64,000 nt of DNA, taken from NCBI GenBank assembly GCA_965267485.1, contig OZ254080.1, forward strand, positions 4,668,027-4,732,026, written 5' to 3'. Positions 1-8,421 of the stretch are shown piece by piece. The notes under the pieces are model-generated. The model was not told the DNA's origin, did not search any database, and worked only from the letters and a program-made list of their open reading frames with translations. Within the stretch, counting starts at the first letter, position 1; each line of letters opens with the position of its first letter. Origin of the DNA: JANQJA01 sp965267485 (GTDB taxonomy: Bacteria; Pseudomonadota; Gammaproteobacteria; Pseudomonadales; Azotimanducaceae). A program made the position numbers and the translations under genes.

Positions 1-1
1 G

Positions 2-187
2 GCCGACGCGTTCGCCCGATTCAGCGAGGAAGGCATCTTCAACCGGCAGACCGGCGAGCGGTTCCTGGAGGCCATTCTGGAGAAAGGCGGTTCGGTCGAT
101 GCCATGGAGATGTTCGTCGATTTCAGGGGCCGGGAGCCCGAGGTCGAGGCCCTGCTTCGTCAGGACGGCATTCTGGAACCAGCCTGA
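2..187 (+). CDS. prlC: Oligopeptidase A (M3 metallopeptidase), C-terminal fragment
   Basis: Only the last 61 codons are inside the window; the gene starts upstream of base 1. The tail carries the FRGREPEVEALLRQDGI block that closes oligopeptidase A/PrlC proteins (E. coli OpdA ends with a very similar FRGREP sequence). The family is a cytosolic zinc peptidase that degrades short peptides, including cleaved signal peptides; the HEXXH zinc site would lie upstream and is not visible. The next gene follows after 5 bases, so both are probably on one transcript. The call rests on the C-terminal motif and on the YheV-like neighbour, which often follows prlC in Pseudomonas relatives. Confidence 0.85.
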   Translation, partial: ADAFARFSEEGIFNRQTGERFLEAILEKGGSVDAMEMFVDFRGREPEVEALLRQDGILEPA

Positions 188-192
188 GCGGT

Positions 193-390
193 ATGCAGAA
201 GAAACGATTCATCGCCGGCGCTGTTTGTCCGAATTGCGGAACGCTAGACACGGTCTTCATCCTGACGGGCGGTGAGCGCGAGTCGCGGCACTGCACCCGG
301 TGCGACCTGAGCGAGACGCGTCCGCTGCCGGAAGATGGCGGGGCGGAGTCGCCCGCCGAGTGGCAGCCGGTGCGATTGCCCGGAGAGTAA
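193..390 (+). CDS. YheV-like putative zinc-ribbon protein
   Basis: This 65-residue protein has two cysteine pairs, CPNCG near residue 12 and CTRCD near residue 35, spaced as in a small zinc ribbon. Size, the basic start (MQKKRF) and the paired CxxC motifs match the YheV family of putative metal-binding proteins, which has no established biochemical role. It starts 5 bases after the oligopeptidase A stop codon, so it is likely co-translated with it. The C-terminal third is acidic and proline-rich and probably disordered. Confidence 0.8.
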   Translation: MQKKRFIAGAVCPNCGTLDTVFILTGGERESRHCTRCDLSETRPLPEDGGAESPAEWQPVRLPGE

Positions 391-520
391 CGGGTGCCCG
401 GCTGCAAATGGTTCCCATTTCGCGGCGAGCGCCTGTCGCGCCGAAATCAGCACTCGGCGTGGACCATTTCCAAATCTTCTGAGGCCCCATAACACCTGCG
501 CTGACGCGGATTTCGTTGAG

Positions 521-548
521 TTGAGAATGCGCCCCGCATTGCTATAAT
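521..548 (+). promoter_or_regulatory. Sigma-70-type promoter of the cytochrome oxidase operon
   Basis: TTGAGA at 521-526 and a perfect TATAAT at 543-548 are separated by 16 bases. They lie in the 357-base gene-free stretch 391-747 upstream of coxB. Transcription would start near 555 and leave a leader of about 190 nt before the coxB ATG, which has a GGAGAT ribosome site 6-11 bases upstream. Nothing else was recognised in this gap. The call is by inspection of hexamers only. Confidence 0.6.
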
Positions 549-747
549 TGCCGCCTCACGGAACCGCTCTTCAGCGTTCAGTGTGACTTTTAGAACAACA
601 ATAACGATCGATTTGAGGGTGTTGGTCGGACCGTCAGGTGCCGACGCAAGCTGAAGGCAGCCTCTCCTGACGAGCAAATACTGGCGCGTCATGTTGTCCT
701 GGTGACGCAATCTCACCCGGGCCGAATCAGTAATATTTGGAGATAGT

Positions 748-1914
748 ATGGAAAAGGCGAAGCGGTTCGGTTGGCTATTTGCGCTGCCGTTAATGCTTTT
801 CAGCTCGATGGCACTGGCCGGTTGGGACGACATCAACATGAGAGAGGGTGTCACCGAAATCAGCCGCCGGGTGTACGAGCTGCACATGATCATTTTCGCG
901 GTGTGTGTCGTGATCGGTATTGTCGTGTTCGGCACGATGATCGTTTCGATGCTGATGCACCGGAAGTCACTGGGTGTCGAGCCCGCGGATTTCCACGAGA
1001 ATCACAAGCTCGAAATCCTCTGGACCATCATCCCGATCGTTATTCTCGTCACGATGGCCGTACCCGCGACCACGACGCTGAACGCGATGTACGATTCCGG
1101 CGACCCGGAGATCGACATCGAGGTACGCGGCTATCAGTGGAAGTGGCAGTACACGTACATCAATGATGATCCTGCAAAGGAGATCCAGTTCACCAGCAAC
1201 CTGCTGACGCCGCCTGAGGAATACAACAACCAGGCGCCGAAGCGTGAACAGTATCTGCTCGATGTCGACAATCCTGTCGTTATTCCGATCAATACGCGTG
1301 TCCGTTTCCTGGTCACGGCCGAGGACGTCATCCATTCATTCTGGGTCCCCGACTTCGCCGTCAAGAAAGACGCCATACCCGGCTTCGTGCATGAGGCCTG
1401 GACGGTTGTCGAAGAGCCCGGCATCTATCGCGGCCAGTGTGCTGAACTCTGTGGCGCGTACCACGGATTCATGCCGATCGAGGTTCACGCGGTGGAGCAG
1501 GACGAATACGACGCCTGGATCGAGCAGAAGATTGCAGAACGCCAGGAGGTCTACAACACGGTCGAGAAAGAGTGGACCATGGACGAGCTCATGGCCGAAG
1601 GCGAAGAGGTTTACCTGCGCAACTGTGCGACCTGCCACCAGGCGAATGGCCAGGGCATTCCGCCCGCCTTCCCGTCGCTGGTGGGTCAGGGCATCGCCGT
1701 TGGACCGTTGCAGGGCCACATCGACGTATTGCTCGATGGCGTCCCCGGTTCCGCGATGCAGTCATTCCGCTCGCTGCTGAACCCCGCAGAACTTGCTGCG
1801 GTCATCACCTACGAGCGTCAGGCATGGGGCAATGGTGCGATGGTCGAAAAAGCCGGCCATGAAGCCATGGTTCAGCCGAAAGAAATCAACCGTCAGATCC
1901 AGGCGGGCCAATAA
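748..1914 (+). CDS. coxB: Cytochrome c oxidase subunit II with fused cytochrome c domain (caa3-type)
   Basis: Subunit II of an aa3-type terminal oxidase takes electrons from cytochrome c through the dinuclear CuA centre. The order is a signal peptide (about residues 1-24), two membrane helices (about 46-68 and 90-108), the cupredoxin domain and a C-terminal cytochrome c domain. CuA ligands are visible: H196, C231, E233, C235, H239 and M242. A single heme c site, CATCH at 293-297, follows, so this is the caa3-like form in which the electron donor is tethered to the enzyme. The 388 residues fit that fusion. coxA follows after 12 bases. Confidence 0.96.
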   Translation: MEKAKRFGWLFALPLMLFSSMALAGWDDINMREGVTEISRRVYELHMIIFAVCVVIGIVVFGTMIVSMLMHRKSLGVEPADFHENHKLEILWTIIPIVILVTMAVPATTTLNAMYDSGDPEIDIEVRGYQWKWQYTYINDDPAKEIQFTSNLLTPPEEYNNQAPKREQYLLDVDNPVVIPINTRVRFLVTAEDVIHSFWVPDFAVKKDAIPGFVHEAWTVVEEPGIYRGQCAELCGAYHGFMPIEVHAVEQDEYDAWIEQKIAERQEVYNTVEKEWTMDELMAEGEEVYLRNCATCHQANGQGIPPAFPSLVGQGIAVGPLQGHIDVLLDGVPGSAMQSFRSLLNPAELAAVITYERQAWGNGAMVEKAGHEAMVQPKEINRQIQAGQ

Positions 1915-1926
1915 GGAGATATAGCG

Positions 1927-3525
1927 ATGAGTGCTGTCATCGAAGAACATCATGACGATCACCACCACGGCCCCGACAAGGGAATCATGCGTTGGGTGCT
2001 GACGACTAACCACAAGGACATCGGCACGCTGTATCTCTGGTTCAGCTTTGCCATGTTCCTGATCGGCGGTCTGATGGCGCTGGTCATTCGCAGCGAACTG
2101 TTTCAGCCCGGCCTGCAGATCGTTCAGCCTGAATTCTTCAACCAGATGACGACCATGCATGGTCTCATCATGGTCTTCGGTGCGGTCATGCCCGCCTTTG
2201 TGGGCCTGGCGAACTGGCTGATCCCGATGCAGATCGGCGCGCCCGACATGGCGCTGCCGCGCATGAACAACTACAGCTTCTGGATCCTGCCATTCGCGTT
2301 TGGTCTGCTGCTGTCCACGCTGTTCATGGAAGGCGGCGGCCCGAACTTCGGGTGGACGTTCTATGCGCCGCTGTCCACAGAATATGCGCCGCCAAGTGTC
2401 ACGTTCTTCATCTTTGCCGTTCACCTCGCGGGTATCTCGTCGATCATGGGTTCGATCAATGTGATCGTGACGATTCTCAACATGCGCGCTCCGGGCATGA
2501 AGCTGATGGACATGCCGCTGTTCGTGTGGACGTGGCTGATCACGGCCTACCTGCTGATCGCTGTCATGCCGGTTCTCGCCGGCGTCGTGACGATGATGCT
2601 GATGGACATCCACTTCGGTACGGCGTTCTTTGACGCTGGTGGTGGCGGTGACCCGGTTCTGTTCCAGCACGTGTTCTGGTTCTTCGGTCATCCTGAGGTC
2701 TACATCATGATTCTGCCGGCGTTCGGTGTGGTCTCCGCGATCATCCCGACGTTCGCCCGCAAGCGTCTGTTCGGTTATGCCTCAATGGTCTACGCGTCCG
2801 CGTCGATCGCATTCCTGTCGTTCATCGTCTGGGCGCACCACATGTTCACCGTTGGCATGCCGCTCGCCGGTGAGCTGTACTTCATGTACGCAACGATGCT
2901 GATCGCTGTCCCGACCGGTGTGAAGGTCTTCAACTGGGTCGCGACCATGTGGCAGGGGGCGATGACCTTCGAGACCCCGATGCTGTTTGCGATAGCGTTC
3001 GTCATTCTCTTCACCATCGGTGGCTTCTCCGGGCTGATGCTCGCGATTGCGCCGGCGGACTTCCAGTATCACGACACCTATTTCGTGGTCGCGCACTTCC
3101 ACTATGTCCTGGTGCCGGGCTCGGTCTTCTCGATCATGGCGGCGGTATACTACTGGCTGCCGAAGTGGACCGGCCACATGTACGACGAAGCCCTGGGCAA
3201 GACGCACTTCTGGCTGTCGTTCATCGGTGTCAACCTGACGTTCTTCCCGCAGCACTTCACGGGTCTCGCCGGTATGCCGCGCCGTATTCCGGACTATGCC
3301 CTGCAGTTTGCCGAGTTCAACATGATCTCGAGCATGGGTGCTTTCCTGTTCGGATTCAGCCAGCTGCTGTTCCTGTTCATCATCATCAAGTGCATTCGCA
3401 GCGGGAAGCAGGCGACGGATCAGGTCTGGGAAGGTGCTCATGGCCTCGAGTGGACGGTTCCGTCCCCGGCGCCCTATCACACCTTCAGCACGCCGCCGAA
3501 GGACCTGTCGGAAGCACACGGCTAA
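1927..3525 (+). CDS. coxA: Cytochrome c oxidase subunit I
   Basis: This is the catalytic heme-copper subunit with about 12 membrane helices and the binuclear heme a3-CuB site. Seen in the sequence are the HPEVY segment (CuB histidine, the D-channel glutamate and the cross-linked tyrosine), the HH pair in the WAHHMF segment, a K-channel lysine in TGVKVFNW, and the HFHYVL heme-ligand region. These place it in the A-type (mitochondrial-like) oxidases. The N-terminus carries a histidine-rich stretch (HHDDHHHG) that may bind metal. It sits between subunit II and the copper chaperone gene ctaG in one operon. Confidence 0.97.
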   Translation: MSAVIEEHHDDHHHGPDKGIMRWVLTTNHKDIGTLYLWFSFAMFLIGGLMALVIRSELFQPGLQIVQPEFFNQMTTMHGLIMVFGAVMPAFVGLANWLIPMQIGAPDMALPRMNNYSFWILPFAFGLLLSTLFMEGGGPNFGWTFYAPLSTEYAPPSVTFFIFAVHLAGISSIMGSINVIVTILNMRAPGMKLMDMPLFVWTWLITAYLLIAVMPVLAGVVTMMLMDIHFGTAFFDAGGGGDPVLFQHVFWFFGHPEVYIMILPAFGVVSAIIPTFARKRLFGYASMVYASASIAFLSFIVWAHHMFTVGMPLAGELYFMYATMLIAVPTGVKVFNWVATMWQGAMTFETPMLFAIAFVILFTIGGFSGLMLAIAPADFQYHDTYFVVAHFHYVLVPGSVFSIMAAVYYWLPKWTGHMYDEALGKTHFWLSFIGVNLTFFPQHFTGLAGMPRRIPDYALQFAEFNMISSMGAFLFGFSQLLFLFIIIKCIRSGKQATDQVWEGAHGLEWTVPSPAPYHTFSTPPKDLSEAHG

Positions 3526-3535
3526 GAGGTCGCGC

Positions 3536-4102
3536 GTGAGCCACGATACGAGTCAGGAAGCAGCGAACAAGGCCGTCAAGGCGGCGGGGAAACTTGTCCT
3601 CGTCGTTGTCGGCATGTTCGGCTTCGGTTTTGCCCTTGTGCCGCTTTACGATGTGATTTGTGATATCACGGGGCTCAACGGCAAGACCGGCGACCAGTAC
3701 GTGGTATCTGACGAGATGGTGGTCAACAAGGAACGAACGGTGACGATCCAGTTCCTGACCAACAACAATGCGGGAATGCCCTGGGAGTTTCGTTCAACGA
3801 AGCGGACGATGACCGTCCACCCCGGTGAGCAGAACCTCATCAACTTCTACGCGAAGAACCCGACCGGTGAGACGATGGTGTCCCAGACGATTCCGAGCGT
3901 GACACCGTATTATGCGGCATCCTATCTTCACAAGACCGAGTGCTTCTGCTTTGACCAGCAGGAGCTGACCGGCGGTGAGGATATCGAGATGCCCATGCGG
4001 TTCATCATCGACAGCGAAATTCCAGAGGACATCAAGACGCTCACGCTGTCGTACACGATGTTCGACATAACAGATCAACAAAAGAACCAGGCGTCGGACT
4101 GA
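3536..4102 (+). CDS. ctaG: Cytochrome oxidase CuB assembly protein Cox11/CtaG
   Basis: Cox11/CtaG is a membrane-anchored periplasmic copper chaperone that inserts CuB into subunit I. A membrane helix at about residues 17-37 precedes the periplasmic domain, and the family copper motif CFC is at residues 136-138. GTG at 3536 is chosen as the start because it gives a 188-residue protein of normal family length, 10 bases after the coxA stop. A longer open frame from 3338 lies almost wholly inside coxA and its extra residues do not resemble the family. Confidence 0.93.
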   Translation: MSHDTSQEAANKAVKAAGKLVLVVVGMFGFGFALVPLYDVICDITGLNGKTGDQYVVSDEMVVNKERTVTIQFLTNNNAGMPWEFRSTKRTMTVHPGEQNLINFYAKNPTGETMVSQTIPSVTPYYAASYLHKTECFCFDQQELTGGEDIEMPMRFIIDSEIPEDIKTLTLSYTMFDITDQQKNQASD

Positions 4103-4131
4103 CGGACGGACCGCCGAGGGAGTAAGCAAGC

Positions 4132-5034
4132 ATGTCTGTTCAAGACACATATCAAACGTACTACGTACCGCATAACAGCAAGCTGCCCATCTGGGCGTCG
4201 ATCGGGATATTCCTGACGCTCTTTGGTGTCGGCAACATTCTCAACGCCATGACCGCCGGGGAAAGCCGATCGGTGGGCGTCTGGATCCTGCTGTTCGGCG
4301 GTCTCATTCTCGGCACCACCCTGTTCTTCTGGTTCAAGGCGGTCATCGAGGAGAACCACAAAAAGCTCTACAGCGATCAGCTGAACAAATCGTTCGTCTG
4401 GGGCATGAGCTGGTTCATCTTCTCCGAAGTCATGTTCTTTGCCGCCTTCTTCGGCGCCCTCTTCTACATTCGTTTCTGGAATGTCGAATGGCTTGCCGGT
4501 ATGGGTGATCGTGGCCCGAACGACATGCTCTGGCCGAACTACGAGGCGTCGTGGCCGATGCTGAACAACCCGAACCCGCAGGAATTTCCGGGTCCGATGG
4601 AGGTAATCAGCCCGTGGGGCCTGCCCCTCGTCAACACGATTCTGCTGGTCAGCTCCAGCTTTACCATCACCCTGGCCCACCACGGGCTGAATGACGGTAA
4701 CCGTCAGAAGCTGACGCTCTGGCTGGCTGCGACGATCCTGCTGGGTCTGATCTTCCTGGGCGTGCAGGGCTATGAGTATTACCACGCCTACAACGATCTG
4801 GGTCTGACGCTCGCATCGGGCATCTACGGCACGACATTCTTCATGCTGACGGGCTTCCACGGTGCGCACGTCACACTTGGTACGTTCATGCTGATTGTCA
4901 TGTTCTTCCGTGTGATGAAAGGACACTTTTCGAAAGACGACCAGTTCGGCTTTGAAGCGACCGCGTGGTACTGGCACTTTGTCGACGTGGTCTGGCTTGG
5001 ACTGTTCGTTTTCGTGTACGTCCTCGGATCCTGA
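4132..5034 (+). CDS. coxC: Cytochrome c oxidase subunit III
   Basis: This 300-residue polytopic protein has about seven membrane helices and the subunit III hallmarks, including GFHGAHV near residue 243 and the ending in which HFVDVVWL precedes a final hydrophobic helix. Subunit III stabilises the catalytic core and helps proton uptake. A ribosome site GAGGGAG lies about 8-14 bases upstream of the ATG. It is the last gene of the coxB-coxA-ctaG-coxC operon and is followed by a strong terminator. Confidence 0.95.
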   Translation: MSVQDTYQTYYVPHNSKLPIWASIGIFLTLFGVGNILNAMTAGESRSVGVWILLFGGLILGTTLFFWFKAVIEENHKKLYSDQLNKSFVWGMSWFIFSEVMFFAAFFGALFYIRFWNVEWLAGMGDRGPNDMLWPNYEASWPMLNNPNPQEFPGPMEVISPWGLPLVNTILLVSSSFTITLAHHGLNDGNRQKLTLWLAATILLGLIFLGVQGYEYYHAYNDLGLTLASGIYGTTFFMLTGFHGAHVTLGTFMLIVMFFRVMKGHFSKDDQFGFEATAWYWHFVDVVWLGLFVFVYVLGS

Positions 5035-5056
5035 TTGGGGAGCCGGGCCAGAATGC

Positions 5057-5089
5057 AAAAAGGGCGCCGCGTGGCGCCCTTTTTGTCTC
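5057..5089. terminator. Rho-independent terminator between coxC and the DUF2909 gene
   Basis: The 12-bp arm AAAAAGGGCGCC at 5057-5068 pairs exactly with GGCGCCCTTTTT from 5073, with the 4-base loop GCGT. The A and T runs at the two ends let it work in both directions, ending the oxidase operon on the plus strand and the DUF2909 gene on the minus strand. Confidence 0.9.
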
Positions 5090-5109
5090 TGCGGGTTGAG
5101 CCTGCCTCG

Positions 5110-5322
5110 CTAGCTCCAGGGCGTACCGATGCCGATCTGACCCGTCACGATGCCAATCGAAACGACGATCAGCAGGGCAAGTGCGAGTGAGACCCGAATG
5201 AACAGCAGGTTTGCGGTGCGCTTGCCGCCCTTGCCCTGATCCACCATCAGCGTGTACAGCGCGCTACCCAGCGCGATGAGATTACCGATGAACAGGACGA
5301 CGACGATGAACTTGAATAGCAT
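5110..5322 (-). CDS. DUF2909 twin-transmembrane protein
   Basis: This 70-residue protein has two predicted membrane helices (about residues 2-24 and 41-64) joined by a short basic loop (GKGGKRT). It matches the DUF2909 small membrane proteins that sit in gammaproteobacterial cytochrome oxidase clusters between coxC and SURF1. Its role is not established; an oxidase assembly or stability function is inferred only from position. It is transcribed towards coxC and away from the SURF1 gene. Confidence 0.8.
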   Translation of the reverse strand: MLFKFIVVVLFIGNLIALGSALYTLMVDQGKGGKRTANLLFIRVSLALALLIVVSIGIVTGQIGIGTPWS

Positions 5323-5378
5323 GCCGGCATCTTAATGCGACGGATATGTAAAAGATACGCGGGAGGCGTCGCCGCGGT

Positions 5379-6113
5379 TTGAGACTCAACTGGAAAGTCA
5401 CGGTCTTCAGCGTCGTCTGCCTGGTCCTGTTCATACGTCTGGGCTTCTGGCAGCTTGATCGCGCGACCGTCAAAGAGGCGCTGCTCGAAGCGCAAGCGAT
5501 GCGGCAGCAAATGTCACCGGCGACGATCAGCGAGATTGAGGCTGGCGGCGGCGATCCGAATCTGCGTCCTGTCCGGACGCGCGGTGAATACGATGAGGCG
5601 GCGATCTTCCTGCTGGATAATCGCGTACTGGAAGGGGTGGTTGGCTACGAAGTGCTCGTGCCGTTTCAGGAGGCAGGCAGCGATCAGTGGCTACTGGTTA
5701 ACCGCGGCTTCGTGCCCAAGGGGCGGACCCGCGAGGACATGCCGGCAATACCGCCCATCACCGATGCGACGACAACGCTCGACGGCGAAGTCTATGTGGC
5801 AGAATACCGCTCGGTAGCGAGGGACGTGGTGTCCGCGCCGCTGGGTTCAGCGACGGTGGTCCAGGTCGCAGACCCGGCCGTGATCAGCCGGCTCAGCGAG
5901 CGCGCGCTCTATCCGCACCTCGTCCGGTTGCGGCTCACTGATCCCAACGCGCTGCCGCGGCACTGGCCCATCACCGTGATGCAGCCCGAGACACACCGCG
6001 GCTATGCGGTGCAGTGGTTTGCGATGGCACTGGCCGTGGTGATCGCGTGGAGTGCGTTCACATTCTGGCGCGGGCCGCAGAACGAATCTGGAAATCAGGA
6101 AGCTCATGACTGA
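5379..6113 (+). CDS. SURF1-family cytochrome oxidase assembly protein
   Basis: SURF1 proteins help deliver heme a to subunit I. The 244-residue protein has the two-helix topology of the family, with a first helix at about residues 5-22 ending in the conserved GFWQLDRA box and a second near the C-terminus after the H-RGYAVQWFAMA segment, enclosing a periplasmic domain. Translation is read from TTG at 5379, preceded by GGGAGG at 5361-5366; no ATG lies upstream in frame. The stop codon overlaps the next gene by 8 bases. Confidence 0.9.
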   Translation: MRLNWKVTVFSVVCLVLFIRLGFWQLDRATVKEALLEAQAMRQQMSPATISEIEAGGGDPNLRPVRTRGEYDEAAIFLLDNRVLEGVVGYEVLVPFQEAGSDQWLLVNRGFVPKGRTREDMPAIPPITDATTTLDGEVYVAEYRSVARDVVSAPLGSATVVQVADPAVISRLSERALYPHLVRLRLTDPNALPRHWPITVMQPETHRGYAVQWFAMALAVVIAWSAFTFWRGPQNESGNQEAHD

Positions 6114-6717
6114 CATCGAACCTCAACTGTCGGAGGCGGAACTGGCGAAACGCCGCCGGTCGCGCCTGTCGTTCGTCATACTGGTCGCCATCGCGGTCAT
6201 GCCGCTGCTCGCGGCGTACGGCATGTACTTCTTCTTCCCGGACTGGGCGCCGGCGACTCGCTCCAACCTCGGCACGCTCATCAAGCCGCCGGTTCAGGTC
6301 GGCGAGGTCACCGACGATGTCGCCATCTTCGAGGGATACTGGACGCTGGTGGTGCCTGCCACGAGTTCACGCTGCGACGATCCTTGCCGTGACGCACTTT
6401 ATGTGGCGCGTCAGGTCAACGTCGCACTCGGCAAGGATTCCTCCCGGGTTCAGCGGGTAATGCTTCAGGGCGAAGCCCAACTCGACGAGGATTTCACTGC
6501 ACTTCTGGCAACCGAGTATCCCCGCATGAACCGCCGGGTCATCTCGCCGGATGCCGTGAATCGCCTCCGCGAGCTGGTCTCGGCAGGCTCGCTCGACGGC
6601 CATATCTTCGTGGCTGATCCGAACGGGAACCTGATGCTCTATTTCACGCCCGGCCAGGAAGGCGGCGACATGATCGATGACCTGAAGCACCTGCTCAGGC
6701 TCTCGAACATCGGTTAG
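6106..6717 (+). CDS. Membrane-anchored SCO-like (thioredoxin-fold) oxidase cluster protein
   Basis: The 203-residue protein has one N-terminal membrane helix (about 21-43) and a periplasmic domain. A CDDPC pair (C90, C94) has the CxxxC spacing of SCO copper chaperones, and a VADPNGNLMLYF strand resembles the SCO segment VIDPEGRY. The SCO histidine motif (DHS) is not obvious. It lies where gammaproteobacterial oxidase clusters often carry an uncharacterised cytochrome oxidase-associated membrane protein. The start ATG at 6106 overlaps the SURF1 stop, indicating coupled translation. A role in copper or redox handling for oxidase assembly is inferred. Confidence 0.65.
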   Translation: MTDIEPQLSEAELAKRRRSRLSFVILVAIAVMPLLAAYGMYFFFPDWAPATRSNLGTLIKPPVQVGEVTDDVAIFEGYWTLVVPATSSRCDDPCRDALYVARQVNVALGKDSSRVQRVMLQGEAQLDEDFTALLATEYPRMNRRVISPDAVNRLRELVSAGSLDGHIFVADPNGNLMLYFTPGQEGGDMIDDLKHLLRLSNIG

Positions 6718-6759
6718 CCATCGGGTAACATGCGCGGCTCTGGAGATGAGACAACCCTG

Positions 6760-7671
6760 ATGTCGATGACAGAACAGACTGACGCCCGGCCACAGGTCAG
6801 TTGGCGTGACTTTCTTGAAATGTGCAAGCCGAAAGTGGTCTTGCTCATGCTGCTGTGTTCGCTGGTGGGCATGTTCCTCGCCACCCCCGGCATGGTCCCG
6901 CTCGACATTATCCTGTTCGGCAATCTCGGCATTGCGCTCGTGGCCGGCTCGGCCGCAGCGCTGAATCATCTCGTCGACGCCAAGATCGATGCTGATATGG
7001 CGCGGACCCGGAATCGACCGATCGCCACCGGCAGGGTATCTCCGATCCAGGGTGCGGCCTTCGTCGGCGCGACCGGCATTGCCGGCATCGCGATCCTGGC
7101 GCTGCTCGTCAACCCGCTGACCGCGTGGCTGAATCTCTTGTCGTGGGTCGGCTACGGCATCATCTACAGCGTTTATCTGAAGCGCGCCACGCCCCAGAAC
7201 ATCGTGATCGGCGGTCTCTTCGGTGCGGCACCGCCGCTGTTCGGCTGGACCGCCGTCACCGGCAGTATCGACAGTGGTGGTCTGCTGCTGGTCCTGATTA
7301 TCTTTGCCTGGACGCCGCCGCACTTCTGGGCACTCGCTATTGAGCGGGTCGAGGAATACCGGAAGGTCGATGTCCCCATGCTGCCGGTGACTCACGGCAC
7401 CGAGTACACCAAGCTCCATATCCTGCTCTACACGATCATCATGGTGCTCATCACGCTGCTGCCGTATCTCACCGGCATGAGCAATCTTCTCTACTTCGGA
7501 GCCGCCATCGCCCTCGGGGCCGGCTTCCTGTACTGGAGCGTGGTGCTGCTGTGGGGCAACAACCGCAAGGCGCCGATGGAGACTTTCAGGTACTCGATCG
7601 TCTACCTGATGGTCCTGTTCATTGCGCTCCTGCTGGATCACTGGCTCTTGCCAGTGAGCTATGTGGCCTGA
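6760..7671 (+). CDS. cyoE: Protoheme IX farnesyltransferase (heme O synthase)
   Basis: CyoE/CtaB transfers a farnesyl group to heme b to make heme O, the precursor of heme A. The 303-residue protein is a UbiA-type polytopic prenyltransferase. The first aspartate-rich motif is seen as NHLVDAKIDADMARTRNRP, and the HFWALAIER region follows the second conserved loop. The start is taken at ATG 6760, with GGAGA 14-18 bases upstream; ATG 6766 is an alternative. It overlaps no neighbour and is followed by the SCO1 gene after 2 bases. Confidence 0.95.
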   Translation: MSMTEQTDARPQVSWRDFLEMCKPKVVLLMLLCSLVGMFLATPGMVPLDIILFGNLGIALVAGSAAALNHLVDAKIDADMARTRNRPIATGRVSPIQGAAFVGATGIAGIAILALLVNPLTAWLNLLSWVGYGIIYSVYLKRATPQNIVIGGLFGAAPPLFGWTAVTGSIDSGGLLLVLIIFAWTPPHFWALAIERVEEYRKVDVPMLPVTHGTEYTKLHILLYTIIMVLITLLPYLTGMSNLLYFGAAIALGAGFLYWSVVLLWGNNRKAPMETFRYSIVYLMVLFIALLLDHWLLPVSYVA

Positions 7672-7673
7672 TC

Positions 7674-8291
7674 ATGGATCGCGGTATCCGTAATACGCTG
7701 CTTGGCATTGCGGCCTTCATCTCGTTGGTGATGGGCCTCTTCCTCTATACCTTCTTCGAGTCGCGGGGCCATCTGACCCCCGAACAACTGGCTCAACTTG
7801 GCTACTATGAGTTCGAGCGACCGCGCGTCATCTCATCATTCAACCTCGTCAATCAGGACGGTGAGCCGGTCACGGTCGACGACCTGAAGGGACAATGGTC
7901 GCTGCTGTTCTTCGGCTTCACCTACTGCCCGGACATCTGTCCGACCACGATGGCCGTCATCAATCGCGCCGTCCAGCGTCTGGACAACGACCCTCAGGTC
8001 GTTCTGGTTTCGGTAGACCCGGAACGCGACACGCCGGAGCAGCTCAGCAACTATCTGCCCGCGTTCAATCCGGCGTTCGAGGGATACACCGGGACTCACG
8101 AGGAAATCACGAAGTTCGCCACCCAGGTCAACGTCGCCTTCGGCAAGGTTCCCGGCGAGGAACCCGGTACCTACACCGTTGATCATTCTGCGAGCATCGT
8201 CGTCATCGACCCTGAAGGTCGATACGCCGGCTTCATCAAGGCGCCGCACAGCGAGATGGACATCAAGCGCATCGTCGAATATCTCATCTGA
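7674..8291 (+). CDS. SCO1/SenC/PrrC copper chaperone
   Basis: SCO proteins are membrane-anchored thioredoxin-fold copper chaperones for the CuA site of subunit II. The 205-residue protein has an N-terminal helix (about 8-27), the copper-binding CPDIC (C85, C89) and the conserved histidine H171 in DHSAS. All three ligands are present, so it should bind copper, unlike the related protein at 6106-6717. The start ATG is 2 bases after the cyoE stop, so the genes are co-transcribed. Confidence 0.93.
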   Translation: MDRGIRNTLLGIAAFISLVMGLFLYTFFESRGHLTPEQLAQLGYYEFERPRVISSFNLVNQDGEPVTVDDLKGQWSLLFFGFTYCPDICPTTMAVINRAVQRLDNDPQVVLVSVDPERDTPEQLSNYLPAFNPAFEGYTGTHEEITKFATQVNVAFGKVPGEEPGTYTVDHSASIVVIDPEGRYAGFIKAPHSEMDIKRIVEYLI

Positions 8292-8308
8292 CGAGATGGC
8301 CCGGTTCG

Positions 8309-8330
8309 CCGGAGGCGACTGCGCCTCCGG
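8309..8330. terminator. GC-rich hairpin after the SCO1 gene
   Basis: CCGGAGGC at 8309-8316 pairs perfectly with GCCTCCGG at 8323-8330 around a 6-base loop, 18 bases after the SCO1 stop. No T run follows, so it is at best a weak or Rho-assisted terminator or an mRNA-protecting stem. A possible -10 (CATAAT, 8357-8362) for the next operon lies just downstream. Confidence 0.4.
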
Positions 8331-8421
8331 GTGAAATGGCGCGGCAAGGTGCGTATCATAATGGCTCGCTCGGCCGCAGGGCCGTCGAAGCCAAATCCAA
8401 ACAGGGAACTCCCTGCGCGCA

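Noticed and set aside
3338..3535. Upstream extension of the ctaG frame
   Set aside because: It lies inside coxA, and the extra residues are unrelated to Cox11.
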